Source of the DNA: Cohaesibacter sp.
Lineage (GTDB): Bacteria; Pseudomonadota; Alphaproteobacteria; Rhizobiales; Cohaesibacteraceae
DNA: 64,000 nucleotides
Reading direction: 5' to 3'
Assembly: GCA_025210795.1 (NCBI GenBank)
Contig: JAOAQZ010000043.1
Coordinates: 1-64,000 of the forward strand
The notes under the pieces were generated by a model that made no database searches, was not told where the DNA came from, and saw nothing but the letters and a program-made list of their open reading frames with translations. Within the stretch, counting starts at the first letter, position 1; each line of letters starts with the position of its first letter. Position numbers and translations under genes: made by a program. Shown here one piece after another: positions 28,216 to 37,758 of this stretch.

Positions 28216-29379
28216 TTAAGAGGAGTGTGGGGGCGAGGCGCTTATCTCTTCCTCTTGCTGGCTTTGATCGCGCAATGCCTTGATGACCGCGCCCAAAGTG
28301 GGGGCAGGGGCATGCTTAAACGGCATCGGGCGGCAAAGGGCAATGGTGGCAAGGCCGATGCGGGCGGTGAGGATGCCATTGAGCAGCCCTTCCCCCAGTT
28401 TGGCAGACAGGCGTGCAGCAAGGCCGTGGCCGATGACTTGCTGCAAGAGGCTTTCGCCTGCGGCCATGCCGCCGGTGAGCGCCAGATGGCCTGCAATCTG
28501 GCTTGAAAGTTTGAGCATGGCGACAAAGCCGGGCCGGTTGCCGTAAATCTCTGCAATGGCGCGGACCATGCGTACGGTCTCGATCAGAACCACCAGAATA
28601 TCAAACAGAGCCCGCGGGCTTAAAGCGGTAACCAGTGCCACGCGCTTGGCGGCCTGATGGACCCTGTGATTGGCTGCGGCATCAATGGGGGCGACCAGAA
28701 TTTGCTCGGTCTGGGCCAGAATATCCTTGGCGTCGAAAAGATGAGGCAGATCCTGTTTGAGGGCCTGACGAGCCTTAAAGAGACTAGGCTGGCCCTTGTA
28801 AAGGTTAGCCAGATTGTTTGCAAAACGGGTGGCTTTGGTCTTGTCGCCTTGCTCATAAAGTGTTTCTGCCAAGGCGCGAAGATGATCGAGTTTAGATAAG
28901 CGGCGCAGGGCCAAAAATTCGCGGATAAGGAAGGTAAGCAAAGCAAGGGCGGCTACGCCAAGAAGGGCGATGCCGGTCCAACCCAGCCATTCAAAGCGGG
29001 CAAAAAGAGTGCGGATCAGATTGTCGAGCCAAAGGCCAAGGGCGAGCAGCAAAAGGCCCGATAAGGCACTCCAGAAAAGGGAGGCAAGGGACCATGATTT
29101 TTTGGGCTGTGAAAGCGCTACAATCTGCTCGCTGGTGGTGGTGTCATCGCCTGCATTGCCCGCCTCTCTTTCGTGCCAGTAATGATCGGGGGCAAGAGAG
29201 AGGGAGGCCTCGGCAGGGTTGCTCACCACATGGCTGGGCTTGTCGGCTGTCTTGGCGGTTTGCCGATCCAGCTTGACCGCGCGCGGGGCACGTTTCTTGC
29301 CTTGCTGATTTTGGCCTTGCTGATCCCGTCGGGATGCACCTGCTCGTGAGGAGGGGGCTTGTGGTTTGTCATTTGTCAT
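28216..29379 (-). CDS. YcjF family inner-membrane protein (TIGR01620/DUF697)
   Basis: 387 residues. A long polar, Lys/Gln-rich N-terminus (1-95) precedes two membrane segments (about 98-118 and 130-150), then the DUF697 domain, in which ALVTALSPRALFDILVVLIE, LKLSSQIAGHLALTGG and TARIGLATIALCRP are conserved. The ATG at 29379 overlaps the ycjX stop codon by four bases. YcjX and YcjF form a conserved stress- and envelope-associated pair of unknown mechanism (phage-shock neighbours in enterics). Confidence 0.88.
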   Translation of the reverse strand: MTNDKPQAPSSRAGASRRDQQGQNQQGKKRAPRAVKLDRQTAKTADKPSHVVSNPAEASLSLAPDHYWHEREAGNAGDDTTTSEQIVALSQPKKSWSLASLFWSALSGLLLLALGLWLDNLIRTLFARFEWLGWTGIALLGVAALALLTFLIREFLALRRLSKLDHLRALAETLYEQGDKTKATRFANNLANLYKGQPSLFKARQALKQDLPHLFDAKDILAQTEQILVAPIDAAANHRVHQAAKRVALVTALSPRALFDILVVLIETVRMVRAIAEIYGNRPGFVAMLKLSSQIAGHLALTGGMAAGESLLQQVIGHGLAARLSAKLGEGLLNGILTARIGLATIALCRPMPFKHAPAPTLGAVIKALRDQSQQEEEISASPPHSS

Positions 29380-30941
29380 TTCAAGACATCTCCCAGCAGG
29401 AAATCAAGAGCGCGGTCAAGACGAATATGGGGCAGGGAGAGAGGCATTCCCTCTGCGGTTTTATCAAGCTCGGGCGGGCGGAATTTTACAAAACATAAAG
29501 GATCTTCAAAGCGCTCTGCCTCTTTGGAGTTTGATTCAATGTCTTGAGAAACTGAGTCATCTTGCGGGCCTAAACCGGTGCTTGCTTCTGCCCATGGTCC
29601 TTCAAATTGTGAATCAAGTGGTTTAAAATATGAGTCAGGATTATCTGGTAAGTCTCCGGGAAATAAGGCAAATTCTGTCTTTCCATCAAATTCATCCTCT
29701 CCCAGAGATTCCCCTGCCATGGGAATGCCGACCAGTGAGGGAAGGTCTTCACCTTCCATGTTAAGTGTTGCCTCTCTTGTGGCACGCACAGCAGCGATGG
29801 CCATGCATTCGATATCAGCGCCAGCGGCTTCTGCGCGCTTGGCGGCCCGCTCGACGAGGCGGGCGAGAATGCGTTCCAGCCGGTCATGGGAGCTATGGTG
29901 CAGGTGGTCGGCCTTGGTGGCGGCAAAGAGGATTTTGTCGATGCGCCTTGAGACCAGATCCCGTAGCCAAAAGCGCTTGCCGGGGCGGAAGGCTTTGAGG
30001 ATTTCGGTGATGGTTTCTTCCAGTTCATGGAGCGTATCGGGTCCTTCATTGAGAGCTGCAAGAAGGTCAATCAGCACCACTTGCCGGTCAAGGCGGGCAA
30101 AATGATCGCGATAGAAGGGTAGCACGATAGCGCTTTTGTAAGCGTCAAAACGGCGCTCCATAAGCGCCCAGAGAGACTTGCGGTCCTTGCTATAGAGATG
30201 GTCCGGCAGTGGGGCAAAGGTGAGTGCCGGACTGTCCTTTAAATCGCCGGGCATGAGGAAGCGGCCAGGGGTTAAAAGAGCATAGGCCCCGCGAGCTTTT
30301 TTGGCGGCCAGAAGATAGCTGGTGAAATGGCGGGCAGCTTCTCGGGCGAGGGTTTCAATCGCAGGCTCATCCCCTTGGGCCGTGAGGTCCGAGGGCTCTT
30401 TAATGGCCACGGCATGGGCGAGCCAGTCGATGGAATGGTCGCCATAATTCGGTTTGGCAGCTTGCTCGAAAGAGCGGGCAGACCATGTGCGATAGTCAAG
30501 ATCCATCATGGTCAGATCAAGCAGCCATTCGCCAGGATAGTCGACAATGTCCAGCGCCAGTCGTCCGCCTTTCAAAGTGCGCTTTAGCGTTTGGGTCGAT
30601 TGGTAGTGAAGCCCAAGCCGGACCTGACGGGTGCGGCTGGTTGAAACCGGCCAGATCCGCTTTTGGGTCAGATCGGCAATGTGATCTTCATAGCGAAAAC
30701 GGGGAATGAGCGTATCGGGCTGGGGCGACAATTCAGCACTGGCAATTCGGCCTGAGGAATGGGCCTCGAACCGCGGCAGGCGGCCCTGATGGATCATGTT
30801 ATGCAGGCTGGACGAGATAAAAATGGTCTTTCCCGCCCGCGCCAATCCCGTTACGCCCACGCGCAAAGTCGGCTCGGTCAGATCACTTGCAAAATCAGAT
30901 AAATTGGCGGCAGCGATCCGTGCCTCTTCTAACAGTCCCAT
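29376..30941 (-). CDS. YcjX family P-loop protein (DUF463)
   Basis: 521 residues. Walker A GLARAGKT at 32-39; SLHNMIHQGRLP, IVDYPGEWLLDL (a G3-like DxxG region) and FAATKADHLHHSSH are diagnostic of YcjX/DUF463, predicted GTP- or ATP-binding proteins. An acidic insert (about 395-470) precedes the conserved C-terminal FRPPELD and LDFLLGDVLK. Translationally coupled to ycjF and preceded by sixA 90 bp upstream in the same direction, so the three may form one transcript. Confidence 0.9.
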   Translation of the reverse strand: MGLLEEARIAAANLSDFASDLTEPTLRVGVTGLARAGKTIFISSSLHNMIHQGRLPRFEAHSSGRIASAELSPQPDTLIPRFRYEDHIADLTQKRIWPVSTSRTRQVRLGLHYQSTQTLKRTLKGGRLALDIVDYPGEWLLDLTMMDLDYRTWSARSFEQAAKPNYGDHSIDWLAHAVAIKEPSDLTAQGDEPAIETLAREAARHFTSYLLAAKKARGAYALLTPGRFLMPGDLKDSPALTFAPLPDHLYSKDRKSLWALMERRFDAYKSAIVLPFYRDHFARLDRQVVLIDLLAALNEGPDTLHELEETITEILKAFRPGKRFWLRDLVSRRIDKILFAATKADHLHHSSHDRLERILARLVERAAKRAEAAGADIECMAIAAVRATREATLNMEGEDLPSLVGIPMAGESLGEDEFDGKTEFALFPGDLPDNPDSYFKPLDSQFEGPWAEASTGLGPQDDSVSQDIESNSKEAERFEDPLCFVKFRPPELDKTAEGMPLSLPHIRLDRALDFLLGDVLK

Positions 30942-31017
30942 GCGATTGCTTTCTGTTCCACACCTTGCCTTTTCATGTAAGGTTCCTTGCGGACAATTGC
31001 AATCTATGTGAGGCCGC

Positions 31018-31033
31018 TAGGGTCAGGACCCTA
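31018..31033. repeat. Short palindromic element TAGGGTCAGGACCCTA, copy 3
   Basis: Seven-base arms TAGGGTC/GACCCTA around AG. The last three bases, read on the minus strand, are the TAG stop codon of the sixA-like gene. Reverse-complement match to 702-713 and near match to 13248-13263. Confidence 0.5.
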
Positions 31034-31666
31034 TGCCTTTTCGCTTGCCGTAGGTTCTGGTGTGTCGTTTTCTGTTGGAGCTGTTTCTGGCAATGGCGTG
31101 TCGATGGAGGCGGTCTCGAATTGTTCCGCGTCACTTTCAGGCTCCGAGGGGCCGGTCAGGTCCCTTGGTTTGACGAAGGTGACAAGCGTTCCTGTATCAA
31201 GGCTGACCTCTTCCCAGCTATCAGTGTCAAATTCGATGATGGCCAGAGCTGCTGTGGGGAATTTATATTCCATATCCGCAATCAGAGCGCGGTCTCCCTT
31301 GCCGATAAGGGTGAGCGCAATATCCTGCATGCCGGTATTGTGGCCGATGATCATCAGGTTCTTGCTGTTCTGGGCATGGACGCGCAGCAATACCAGATAA
31401 TCGGGGGCGTGACCTTCATAGAGCGAATCGAGGATTTTGATGTCTGTCTCGCCTCCAAGGGCAGGCAGGATGCCAGCCAGCGTCTGTCGTGTGCGCAGGG
31501 ATGCCGAGCAGAGGATGCGATCAGGTTGCGGGGATGTGCCTGCCAGAATTGAACTGATGGCGGGCAGATCCTTGCGCCCTCGTTTGTTTAGCGGGCGATG
31601 AAAATCTGACAGGGTGGGGTTGGCCCAGGATGATTTGGCATGGCGAAGCAGAAAAAGCCGGAGCAT
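31031..31666 (-). CDS. SixA-type histidine phosphatase
   Basis: 211 residues. LLRHAKSSW holds the phosphohistidine (His9) of the histidine phosphatase superfamily; RILCSASLRTRQT and IIGHNTGM supply the other active-site Arg and His. SixA dephosphorylates HPt-type phosphohistidines, or the NPr protein in E. coli. The last 45 residues are acidic and Pro/Thr-rich (SEPESDAEQFETAS), an extension beyond the usual 160-170 residues. A solitary HPt protein is encoded 9 kb away. A functional link is possible but not shown. Confidence 0.86.
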   Translation of the reverse strand: MLRLFLLRHAKSSWANPTLSDFHRPLNKRGRKDLPAISSILAGTSPQPDRILCSASLRTRQTLAGILPALGGETDIKILDSLYEGHAPDYLVLLRVHAQNSKNLMIIGHNTGMQDIALTLIGKGDRALIADMEYKFPTAALAIIEFDTDSWEEVSLDTGTLVTFVKPRDLTGPSEPESDAEQFETASIDTPLPETAPTENDTPEPTASEKA

Positions 31667-31846
31667 GGTTAGGGTCCTTTTCCCAAGTGGCAGAACAATC
31701 TGCGCATGTTTTGAACAGGGCGTGACTTGATGCTGGTCTCACTACCAAAGAGCGGCTAGGTTGGCCTTAGCTTTTTGGCGCATGTAAGAGTTCAGTCCTG
31801 TTCTCTTTTTGATTCCCATCATTCTATCTTGTTAGGCAACAATTGC

Positions 31847-33151
31847 ATGACAAACCGATCTTATATCGACAGCTATTACCGGGATACTCTGGTAAGTGAC
31901 ATTTCTCTGTATCAGATGGACGTTGCGGCAGGCGGGGCGCCGGATGTGGATGTCTGTATTGTTGGCGGCGGTCTTGCGGGGCTGACAGCGGCGCGTGAGT
32001 TGCTGGCGGCGGGTAAATCTATCTGCTTGCTTGAGGCCGAGCGGATCGGCTGGGGCGCTTCTGGTCGGAATGGCGGTTTTGTCTCCGATGGCTATGCCGA
32101 AGGGACATTGGCACTGGAGGCCAAGTTGGGATTTGATCATGCCAAAGCCCTGTTCGATCTCTCTTGTGAGGGAACACGCTATGTGCGCGATACGATAACA
32201 GAGCTGGGGGCGCCCGGTGTACCGGTACAGGAAGGTTGGCTGCGGGTGCTGCGTCATGATGGAGAAGAGGCCCTCAAGCGCTCTGTGGCCCGTCTGGTGG
32301 AGGCCTATGATGCCCCTTACAGTTTCTGGAGCAAGGAAAAGGTCCGTGATGTCTTGCTCTCTGACCGGTATTTTCAGGGAATGGATGATCCGGGAGCCTT
32401 TCATATTCATCCGCTCAATTATGCTATTGCGCTCGCTGCCGATATTGCGGCGCGTGGCGGCATGATTGCCGAGGGCTGCGCGGCAACCAGTCTGACAAAG
32501 GAAGGGGCAGGCTGGAGTGTGGGGACCAGCTTGGGGCAGGATGTCTCGGCAGGGCAGGTTCTTTTGTGCGGCAGTGCTTATATGAGCCACCTTTATCCCA
32601 AGCTAGAGCAAGCTGTCTTGCCTGTTGCGACCTATGTGGTCACGTCCGAGCGGATGCCGGAGAAAATTGCCTCGGCTATTCGCTATCGCGGCTGTATTGG
32701 CGATACGCGCCGCGCTGGTGACTATTACCGACTTGTTGATGACGGGGAGAGATTGCTCTGGGGCGGCCGGATTACTACGCGCACGTCAGAGCCGACAGCT
32801 TTGGCCCATATGCTCAAGCGCGATATCTTATCCATCTATCCGCAATTGGGAGATTTCAAGATCGAACGGGCTTGGGCGGGCCTGATGGGCTATTGCGTGC
32901 ATAAGATGCCGATCATGCGCGAAATGGAGCCGGGTTTGTGGGCCGCAACGGCAACCGGTGGCCATGGATTGAATACTACGGCGACATTGGGGCTGGTGGC
33001 AGCAGAAGGCATGGCAGGTCTTGGCGATCGCTATAAGCTGTTTGAGCCCTTTGAGGCCCGCTGGGGTGGTGGTGCTCTAGGGCGTCTGGGGACACAGCTC
33101 GCTTATTGGGGAATGCAGGCACAAGATTGGTGGGATGAAGTGCGGTCCTGA
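31847..33151 (+). CDS. DadA/PuuB-type FAD-dependent oxidoreductase
   Basis: 434 residues from the ATG at 31847; earlier in-frame codons are unlike the family. SYIDSYYRDT at the start and CIVGGGLAGLTAARELL with a downstream Glu (LLEAERIG) make the dinucleotide-binding fold. ASGRNGGFVSDG is the flavin-contact loop typical of gamma-glutamylputrescine oxidase and other DAO-family amine/amino-acid oxidases. ATGGHGLNTTATLG is near the C-terminus. Exact substrate unknown. Convergent with moxR through a bidirectional terminator. Confidence 0.88.
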   Translation: MTNRSYIDSYYRDTLVSDISLYQMDVAAGGAPDVDVCIVGGGLAGLTAARELLAAGKSICLLEAERIGWGASGRNGGFVSDGYAEGTLALEAKLGFDHAKALFDLSCEGTRYVRDTITELGAPGVPVQEGWLRVLRHDGEEALKRSVARLVEAYDAPYSFWSKEKVRDVLLSDRYFQGMDDPGAFHIHPLNYAIALAADIAARGGMIAEGCAATSLTKEGAGWSVGTSLGQDVSAGQVLLCGSAYMSHLYPKLEQAVLPVATYVVTSERMPEKIASAIRYRGCIGDTRRAGDYYRLVDDGERLLWGGRITTRTSEPTALAHMLKRDILSIYPQLGDFKIERAWAGLMGYCVHKMPIMREMEPGLWAATATGGHGLNTTATLGLVAAEGMAGLGDRYKLFEPFEARWGGGALGRLGTQLAYWGMQAQDWWDEVRS

Positions 33152-33190
33152 TTGCATTTCATCTTGCATGTGATTGGCAGACTGCCAAAC

Positions 33191-33218
33191 AAAAAAGCCC
33201 GGCACAGGCCGGGCTTTC
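33191..33218. terminator. Bidirectional terminator between FAD oxidoreductase and moxR
   Basis: Stem GCCCGGC (33197-33203) / GCCGGGC (33208-33214) with a 4-nt loop, flanked by AAAAAA and TTT. Confidence 0.88.
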
Positions 33219-33241
33219 TCTTTTGGTCTTTTAAATGGCTG

Positions 33242-34084
33242 TTAGCGCTGGCCGCGGGCCATGAAGGCAAGGCGCTGGAACAGGTGGACATCCTGCTCGT
33301 TTTTAAGCAGGGCACCATGTAGAGGCGGAATGCTCTTGGTGTTGTCCGTCTCGCGCAGGGTTTCCAGATCGATATCCTCATTCACCAACAGCTTGATCCA
33401 GTCCAGTAGCTCGGAAGTGGATGGCTTCTTTTTCAGCCCCGGTACATCGCGCACATTATAGAAGGTAGAAAGAGCCTGACTGAGCAGCATGCCTTTGATG
33501 TCCGGGAAATGGACATCAACAATGGCGCGCATGGTTTCTTCATCGGGGAACTTGATATAGTGGAAGAAGCAGCGGCGCAGGAAGGCGTCGGGCAGCTCTT
33601 TTTCGTTGTTTGAGGTGATGATGATCACCGGACGCTGCTTGGCCTTGACCAGCTCGCCTGTCTCGTAAACATGGAATTCCATGCGATCCAGCTCTTGCAG
33701 CAGATCGTTGGGGAACTCGATATCGGCCTTGTCGATCTCGTCAATCAGCAGGACGGGGCGCTTGTCAGAGACAAAAGCCTCCCACACTTTACCGCGGCGG
33801 ATATAGTTGCCGATATCCTTGACCCGCTCATCACCCAGCTGGCTATCGCGCAGGCGTGAGACGGCGTCATATTCATAAAGACCCTGCTGCGCTTTGGTGG
33901 TGGATTTGATGTTCCACTCGATCATGGGAGCATCAAGAGCATTGGCTACCTCTTGCGCCAGAACAGTCTTGCCCGTTCCCGGCTCTCCCTTAATCAAGAG
34001 AGGGCGCTCCAGCGCGATTGCTGCGTTGACTGCAACACGCAGGTCTTCGGTTGCAACATAATTGGATGTGCCTTCAAAGCGCAT
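33242..34084 (-). CDS. MoxR family AAA ATPase
   Basis: 280 residues. Walker A GEPGTGKT at 33-40, Walker B VLLIDEIDKAD, sensor 1 ITSNNEKELPDAFLRRC with the arginine finger. MoxR ATPases work with VWA proteins to activate or insert cofactors into target enzymes; a CoxE-like VWA gene is 5 kb downstream on the same strand. The C-terminal lid ends LAFMARGQR. The upstream 300 bp is shared with flgE and begins the flagellar region. Confidence 0.92.
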   Translation of the reverse strand: MRFEGTSNYVATEDLRVAVNAAIALERPLLIKGEPGTGKTVLAQEVANALDAPMIEWNIKSTTKAQQGLYEYDAVSRLRDSQLGDERVKDIGNYIRRGKVWEAFVSDKRPVLLIDEIDKADIEFPNDLLQELDRMEFHVYETGELVKAKQRPVIIITSNNEKELPDAFLRRCFFHYIKFPDEETMRAIVDVHFPDIKGMLLSQALSTFYNVRDVPGLKKKPSTSELLDWIKLLVNEDIDLETLRETDNTKSIPPLHGALLKNEQDVHLFQRLAFMARGQR

Positions 34085-34316
34085 GGGTTCGCCTTCTTTG
34101 TGTTCGTGATCTTGCGATACGTATTTGTGAGTAAAATCAGCCAGACCCTATTGCCCAAAGATGCCAAAGGCAAGTTTGATTGCTATACCACAATTGCCTA
34201 GAGGGGGGAAAAACTTGCCCCTATCGTGGATGATGTGGAGTTTTTTTCCTGCTTAACAGGTGGTTAATATTCACTCACCTTATTGATTTTATATAGAAAA
34301 TTCAATTTTTGCCCAG

Positions 34317-34334
34317 TTGGCCCGGCTTTTGCTC
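34317..34334 (+). promoter_or_regulatory. Sigma54-type (-24/-12) promoter of flgE
   Basis: TTGGCCCGGCTTTTGCTC: GG at 34319-34320 and GC at 34331-34332, ten bases between, with the downstream TTTGC box intact. It fits TGGCAC-N5-TTGC with one substitution. Expected transcript start is about 34344, 40 bases before the flgE ATG. Confidence 0.72.
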
Positions 34335-34382
34335 TGCTTATACCAACCTAATGTGTATCAGTTTTGTAAAAAGGGATGAAAG

Positions 34383-35747
34383 ATGGGTCTTTTCGCAGCT
34401 TTGAATGCCTCTGTGAGTGGTCTGCGTGCGCAGTCTAATGCCTTGGAGAATATCTCAGGGAACATCGCAAACTCTCGTACGACCGGCTTTAAGCGCGTCG
34501 ATACGTCTTTTGTGGATCTCGTTTCCAATTCCAACACATCCATTAGCGCTCAGCGCTCGGGAGCGGTTCTGTCAAACTCTCGCCAGACCAATACAGTGAG
34601 CGGTGTTATCCAGCGATCCGATACAGGCACGCATATGGCTGTGTCCGGAGACGGTTATTTTGTGGTTCAGAAAAAGATTGGCGAGGCCGATGGCCGCCCT
34701 ATCCTTGAAGAAGTGCCATATTATACCCGCCGGGGGGATTTCTCGCTCGATAAGGATGGATATTTGGTGAATGGTGCTGGCTATTACCTCAATACCATCG
34801 AACTTGATAATACGACCGGGAACCCTGTAGGGTCCGTGCCGACAGTCCTGCGCGTTGATAATGATTTTATGCAGGCCGAACAGACGACTGAAATTGTTTA
34901 TAAGGGTAACCTTGCCAGCTATCCGCAAACAGCCAATGCGGATAAGGATGTGACAGGCAGTGAATTGCTCAATCCTGCCAATTATGCCAACGACCCAACA
35001 GTTGCTGGCGGTGGGAATATTCAGGCTGCTGATGAAAGCCGTTTTCTGGCTGATTCTATTGCGGGTGGGGCGATTACGACCTACACGGCCAACGGCTCGA
35101 CTGCGTCGGTGCAAATGCGCTGGGCCAAGACCTCCAACAGCCCGGATACCTGGAACCTTTATTATATGTCCAACAGCAGTGCGACTGGTGCGACAGATAA
35201 ATGGGTTAATGTTGGGCAGAATTATATCTTCAACAATACAGGTGAGCTTAATCCGCCTCTGACCAGTGTGACAGTGACGAACCTGACTGTCGACGGGACC
35301 AACCTTGGCAATATCAGCCTTAATCATGGCGGGGATGGAGTGACGCAGTTCTCTAACTCCAACGGGAATGCCAAGGTGAATATCTCGCAAAATGGTGCGG
35401 CTGCTGGTGAATTGCTGGATGTGAAAATCTCCGATACCGGCAAGATCGTTGCCAGCTATTCCAATGGTAAGACCCGTAACATTGCCGAAATTCCGCTGGC
35501 TTCCTTTAACGGTGATAATTATCTGGCGCGTAAGGATGGTGGTGTGTTCCGCCAGACCGAGGAATCGGGGCAAGCTATTTTGGGTGCAACGGGTTCTATC
35601 GAGGGTTCGGCCACTGAGGCATCTAACACCGATATTGCGGAAGAATTCTCTAAAATGATCGTTACGCAGCAGGCCTATTCGGCCAATACGCGCGTGCTGA
35701 CCACTTCCAAGGATATGCTGCAGGAAATCATGCAGGTTATCCGATAG
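34383..35747 (+). CDS. flgE: Flagellar hook protein FlgE
   Basis: 454 residues. The N-terminal rod/hook motif ALNASVSGLRAQSNALENIS-like helix is followed by ANSRTTGFKR (about residue 30), and VSGDGYFVVQ at about 88 marks the FlgE/F/G family domain. The C-terminus, QQAYSANTRVLTTSKDMLQEIM, is the matching D0 helix. FlgE polymerises into the hook after export through the flagellar secretion system. AGGGATGAAAG precedes the ATG. A sigma54-type promoter lies 50 bases upstream. flgK and flgL follow in the same direction. Confidence 0.95.
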   Translation: MGLFAALNASVSGLRAQSNALENISGNIANSRTTGFKRVDTSFVDLVSNSNTSISAQRSGAVLSNSRQTNTVSGVIQRSDTGTHMAVSGDGYFVVQKKIGEADGRPILEEVPYYTRRGDFSLDKDGYLVNGAGYYLNTIELDNTTGNPVGSVPTVLRVDNDFMQAEQTTEIVYKGNLASYPQTANADKDVTGSELLNPANYANDPTVAGGGNIQAADESRFLADSIAGGAITTYTANGSTASVQMRWAKTSNSPDTWNLYYMSNSSATGATDKWVNVGQNYIFNNTGELNPPLTSVTVTNLTVDGTNLGNISLNHGGDGVTQFSNSNGNAKVNISQNGAAAGELLDVKISDTGKIVASYSNGKTRNIAEIPLASFNGDNYLARKDGGVFRQTEESGQAILGATGSIEGSATEASNTDIAEEFSKMIVTQQAYSANTRVLTTSKDMLQEIMQVIR

Positions 35748-35857
35748 CCCCATTAAGAGCGGCGTAGGTGCAGGATTGGGCTTTGTGCCGTTCTGATCAA
35801 ATCAGATCAAGGGCTGTTTCGGGCTCTTGATCAGCCGTTGTTGGGAGTAAGGCAACT

Positions 35858-37726
35858 ATGTCCTTGAGTAGTGCAATCAATCTGGCAACATCTGGTCTGA
35901 CGGTCACTCGTCAGGATCTGGATGTGACGGCTGGCAACATCGCCAATGCCCAAACACCGGGCTATACCGCCAAGACAACGTCTCGGCGGGTTGCTGTTGG
36001 CAATGGTGATACGATTGGGGTTCTCTCCAACGGCACCAAACGCAGTCTTGATCTGCAAGTGCAAAAGCAATTTTTCAGAGAGTCGGCTGCAACCCAATAT
36101 ACGAAGCTGATGAGCACCTATATGCACCGGGTTGATCAGACGTTTGGTGAGCCAGGAACACCAAACGCGCTGGATTACGGGATTAACCAGTTCAGTTCAG
36201 CTGTGCAGGGGCTTGTGACCAATCCTGATAGTCAGGTTGCGCGCGAAAATGTACTGAGCAAGGCCCAGCTTCTTGGGCAGCAGCTTAATACGGCCAGTGA
36301 TAATATCCAGACCATGCGTCAGGAGATTGAAGGGGCACTTGGGGACTCGGTCGATACCATTAATAACGCGCTCAAGCAGATTGAACGGCTTAATAACCAG
36401 ATCCAGATCCACTCGATTGATGGAACCGAGCCTTCTGCCTTGCTTGATGAGCGCGACAATTATGTCTCCCAGATTGCCGATCTGGTGGATATTGAAGTCA
36501 CCCATGGTGAGAATAATACATTCCGGATCAGCACCAGTTCTGGAACCACATTGTTTGATCGCACTGCGGTGCAGCTCCAGTTTAGCGGTAACAGCAATGT
36601 AACGGCGGAATCCAAATGGGATTCTGATCCGAATAAGAGCAGTCTTGGCTCCATTACGGTGATTTCAGATAATGGCAACAGGGTGGATTTAACCTCCAAC
36701 AAGTCCTTCCGCTCTGGCAAGGTGGCAGGGCTTCTTGATTTGCGGGATAATGTGCTTGTGGAAGCGCAGGCGCAGCTTGATGAGATTGCGGCGGGGCTTG
36801 CGGAATCCCTCTCAAATAAAGAAGTGGCAAGTGTGGCGGCCACAGTTGGGCCGCAAACTGGTTCAGATCTTGATTTGTCGGGCCTCCAGGCAGGAAACAG
36901 GATTACCTTTACCTATAAGGATAACGGAACGGGCCAGGATCATACCGTTACCTATGTGCGTGTCGATTCTGCTTCTGCTTTGCCACTTTCTAACGATGTG
37001 ACAGCGCGGATGGATGATCGGGTTGTTGGTATCGATTTCTCGGGTGGTATGGCCAGCGTGGCAGCGCAAATACAAGCCGATCTAGGTGCCGGATTTACCG
37101 TGAGTAATCCAGCGGGCAACACGCTGCGTATTTTGGATGATGGAGCTGCCAATACTCGTGATGTGGTTGGCCTAAGCGCGACCGTTACCCTTACCACCAC
37201 ACAGGATGCCTCTGGCAAGTTGCCTTTGTTTACCGATGGGGGAAATGGCAATAAACCCTATTCGGGTGCCGTTGACGGGACGCATCAGAAGGTTGGTTTT
37301 GCCTCTCGTATTCAAGTCAATACTGAGATACGCAATGATCCTTCCACTTTGGTGAAGTTTGCCTCTGATACAGGCAATGCAGATCAGACACGGCCGAAGG
37401 CGCTTTATGATGCGCTTGAGAATACCAATTACACATTCTCTTATAAAACGGGGATCGGATCCAAGGCGACGCCGGCGAATATGAGCGTGACGGCCTTTGC
37501 CCGGCAAGTGATCTCTTATCAAGGCGGGCAGGCAGAAACCGCGAAAACCCGCCATGACGGGCAAACAATTGCCATGAATAATGTTCAATCTCGGATGGAT
37601 GATATCTCTAAGGTGAATACTGATACTGAATTGTCGCGCCTTATGGAGTTGCAGAGTGCCTATTCGGCCAATGCGCGGGTTTTAACCGCAGTTCGTGAAA
37701 TGCTTCAGACGCTGATGAGGATGTAG
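35858..37726 (+). CDS. flgK: Flagellar hook-associated protein 1, FlgK
   Basis: 622 residues. The N-terminus, LATSGLTVTRQDLDVTAGNIANAQTPGY, and the coiled segment ALKQIERLNNQIQ-IH near residue 170 with ALLDERDNYVSQIADLVDIE are FlgK signatures. The C-terminus, ELSRLMELQSAYSANARVLTAVREMLQTLM, closes the D0 domain. FlgK forms the hook-filament junction with FlgL. The middle (about 300-480) is variable, as usual. It lies 110 bp after flgE and 33 bp before flgL, probably one operon. Confidence 0.95.
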   Translation: MSLSSAINLATSGLTVTRQDLDVTAGNIANAQTPGYTAKTTSRRVAVGNGDTIGVLSNGTKRSLDLQVQKQFFRESAATQYTKLMSTYMHRVDQTFGEPGTPNALDYGINQFSSAVQGLVTNPDSQVARENVLSKAQLLGQQLNTASDNIQTMRQEIEGALGDSVDTINNALKQIERLNNQIQIHSIDGTEPSALLDERDNYVSQIADLVDIEVTHGENNTFRISTSSGTTLFDRTAVQLQFSGNSNVTAESKWDSDPNKSSLGSITVISDNGNRVDLTSNKSFRSGKVAGLLDLRDNVLVEAQAQLDEIAAGLAESLSNKEVASVAATVGPQTGSDLDLSGLQAGNRITFTYKDNGTGQDHTVTYVRVDSASALPLSNDVTARMDDRVVGIDFSGGMASVAAQIQADLGAGFTVSNPAGNTLRILDDGAANTRDVVGLSATVTLTTTQDASGKLPLFTDGGNGNKPYSGAVDGTHQKVGFASRIQVNTEIRNDPSTLVKFASDTGNADQTRPKALYDALENTNYTFSYKTGIGSKATPANMSVTAFARQVISYQGGQAETAKTRHDGQTIAMNNVQSRMDDISKVNTDTELSRLMELQSAYSANARVLTAVREMLQTLMRM

Positions 37727-37758
37727 GCCCTTTTGTGGCCTCGTAAGGGTGATTAGAT

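Noticed and set aside
34572..35753. 393-codon minus-strand frame across flgE
   Set aside because: Antisense shadow of the hook gene, with many His/Arg/Ile and no domain.
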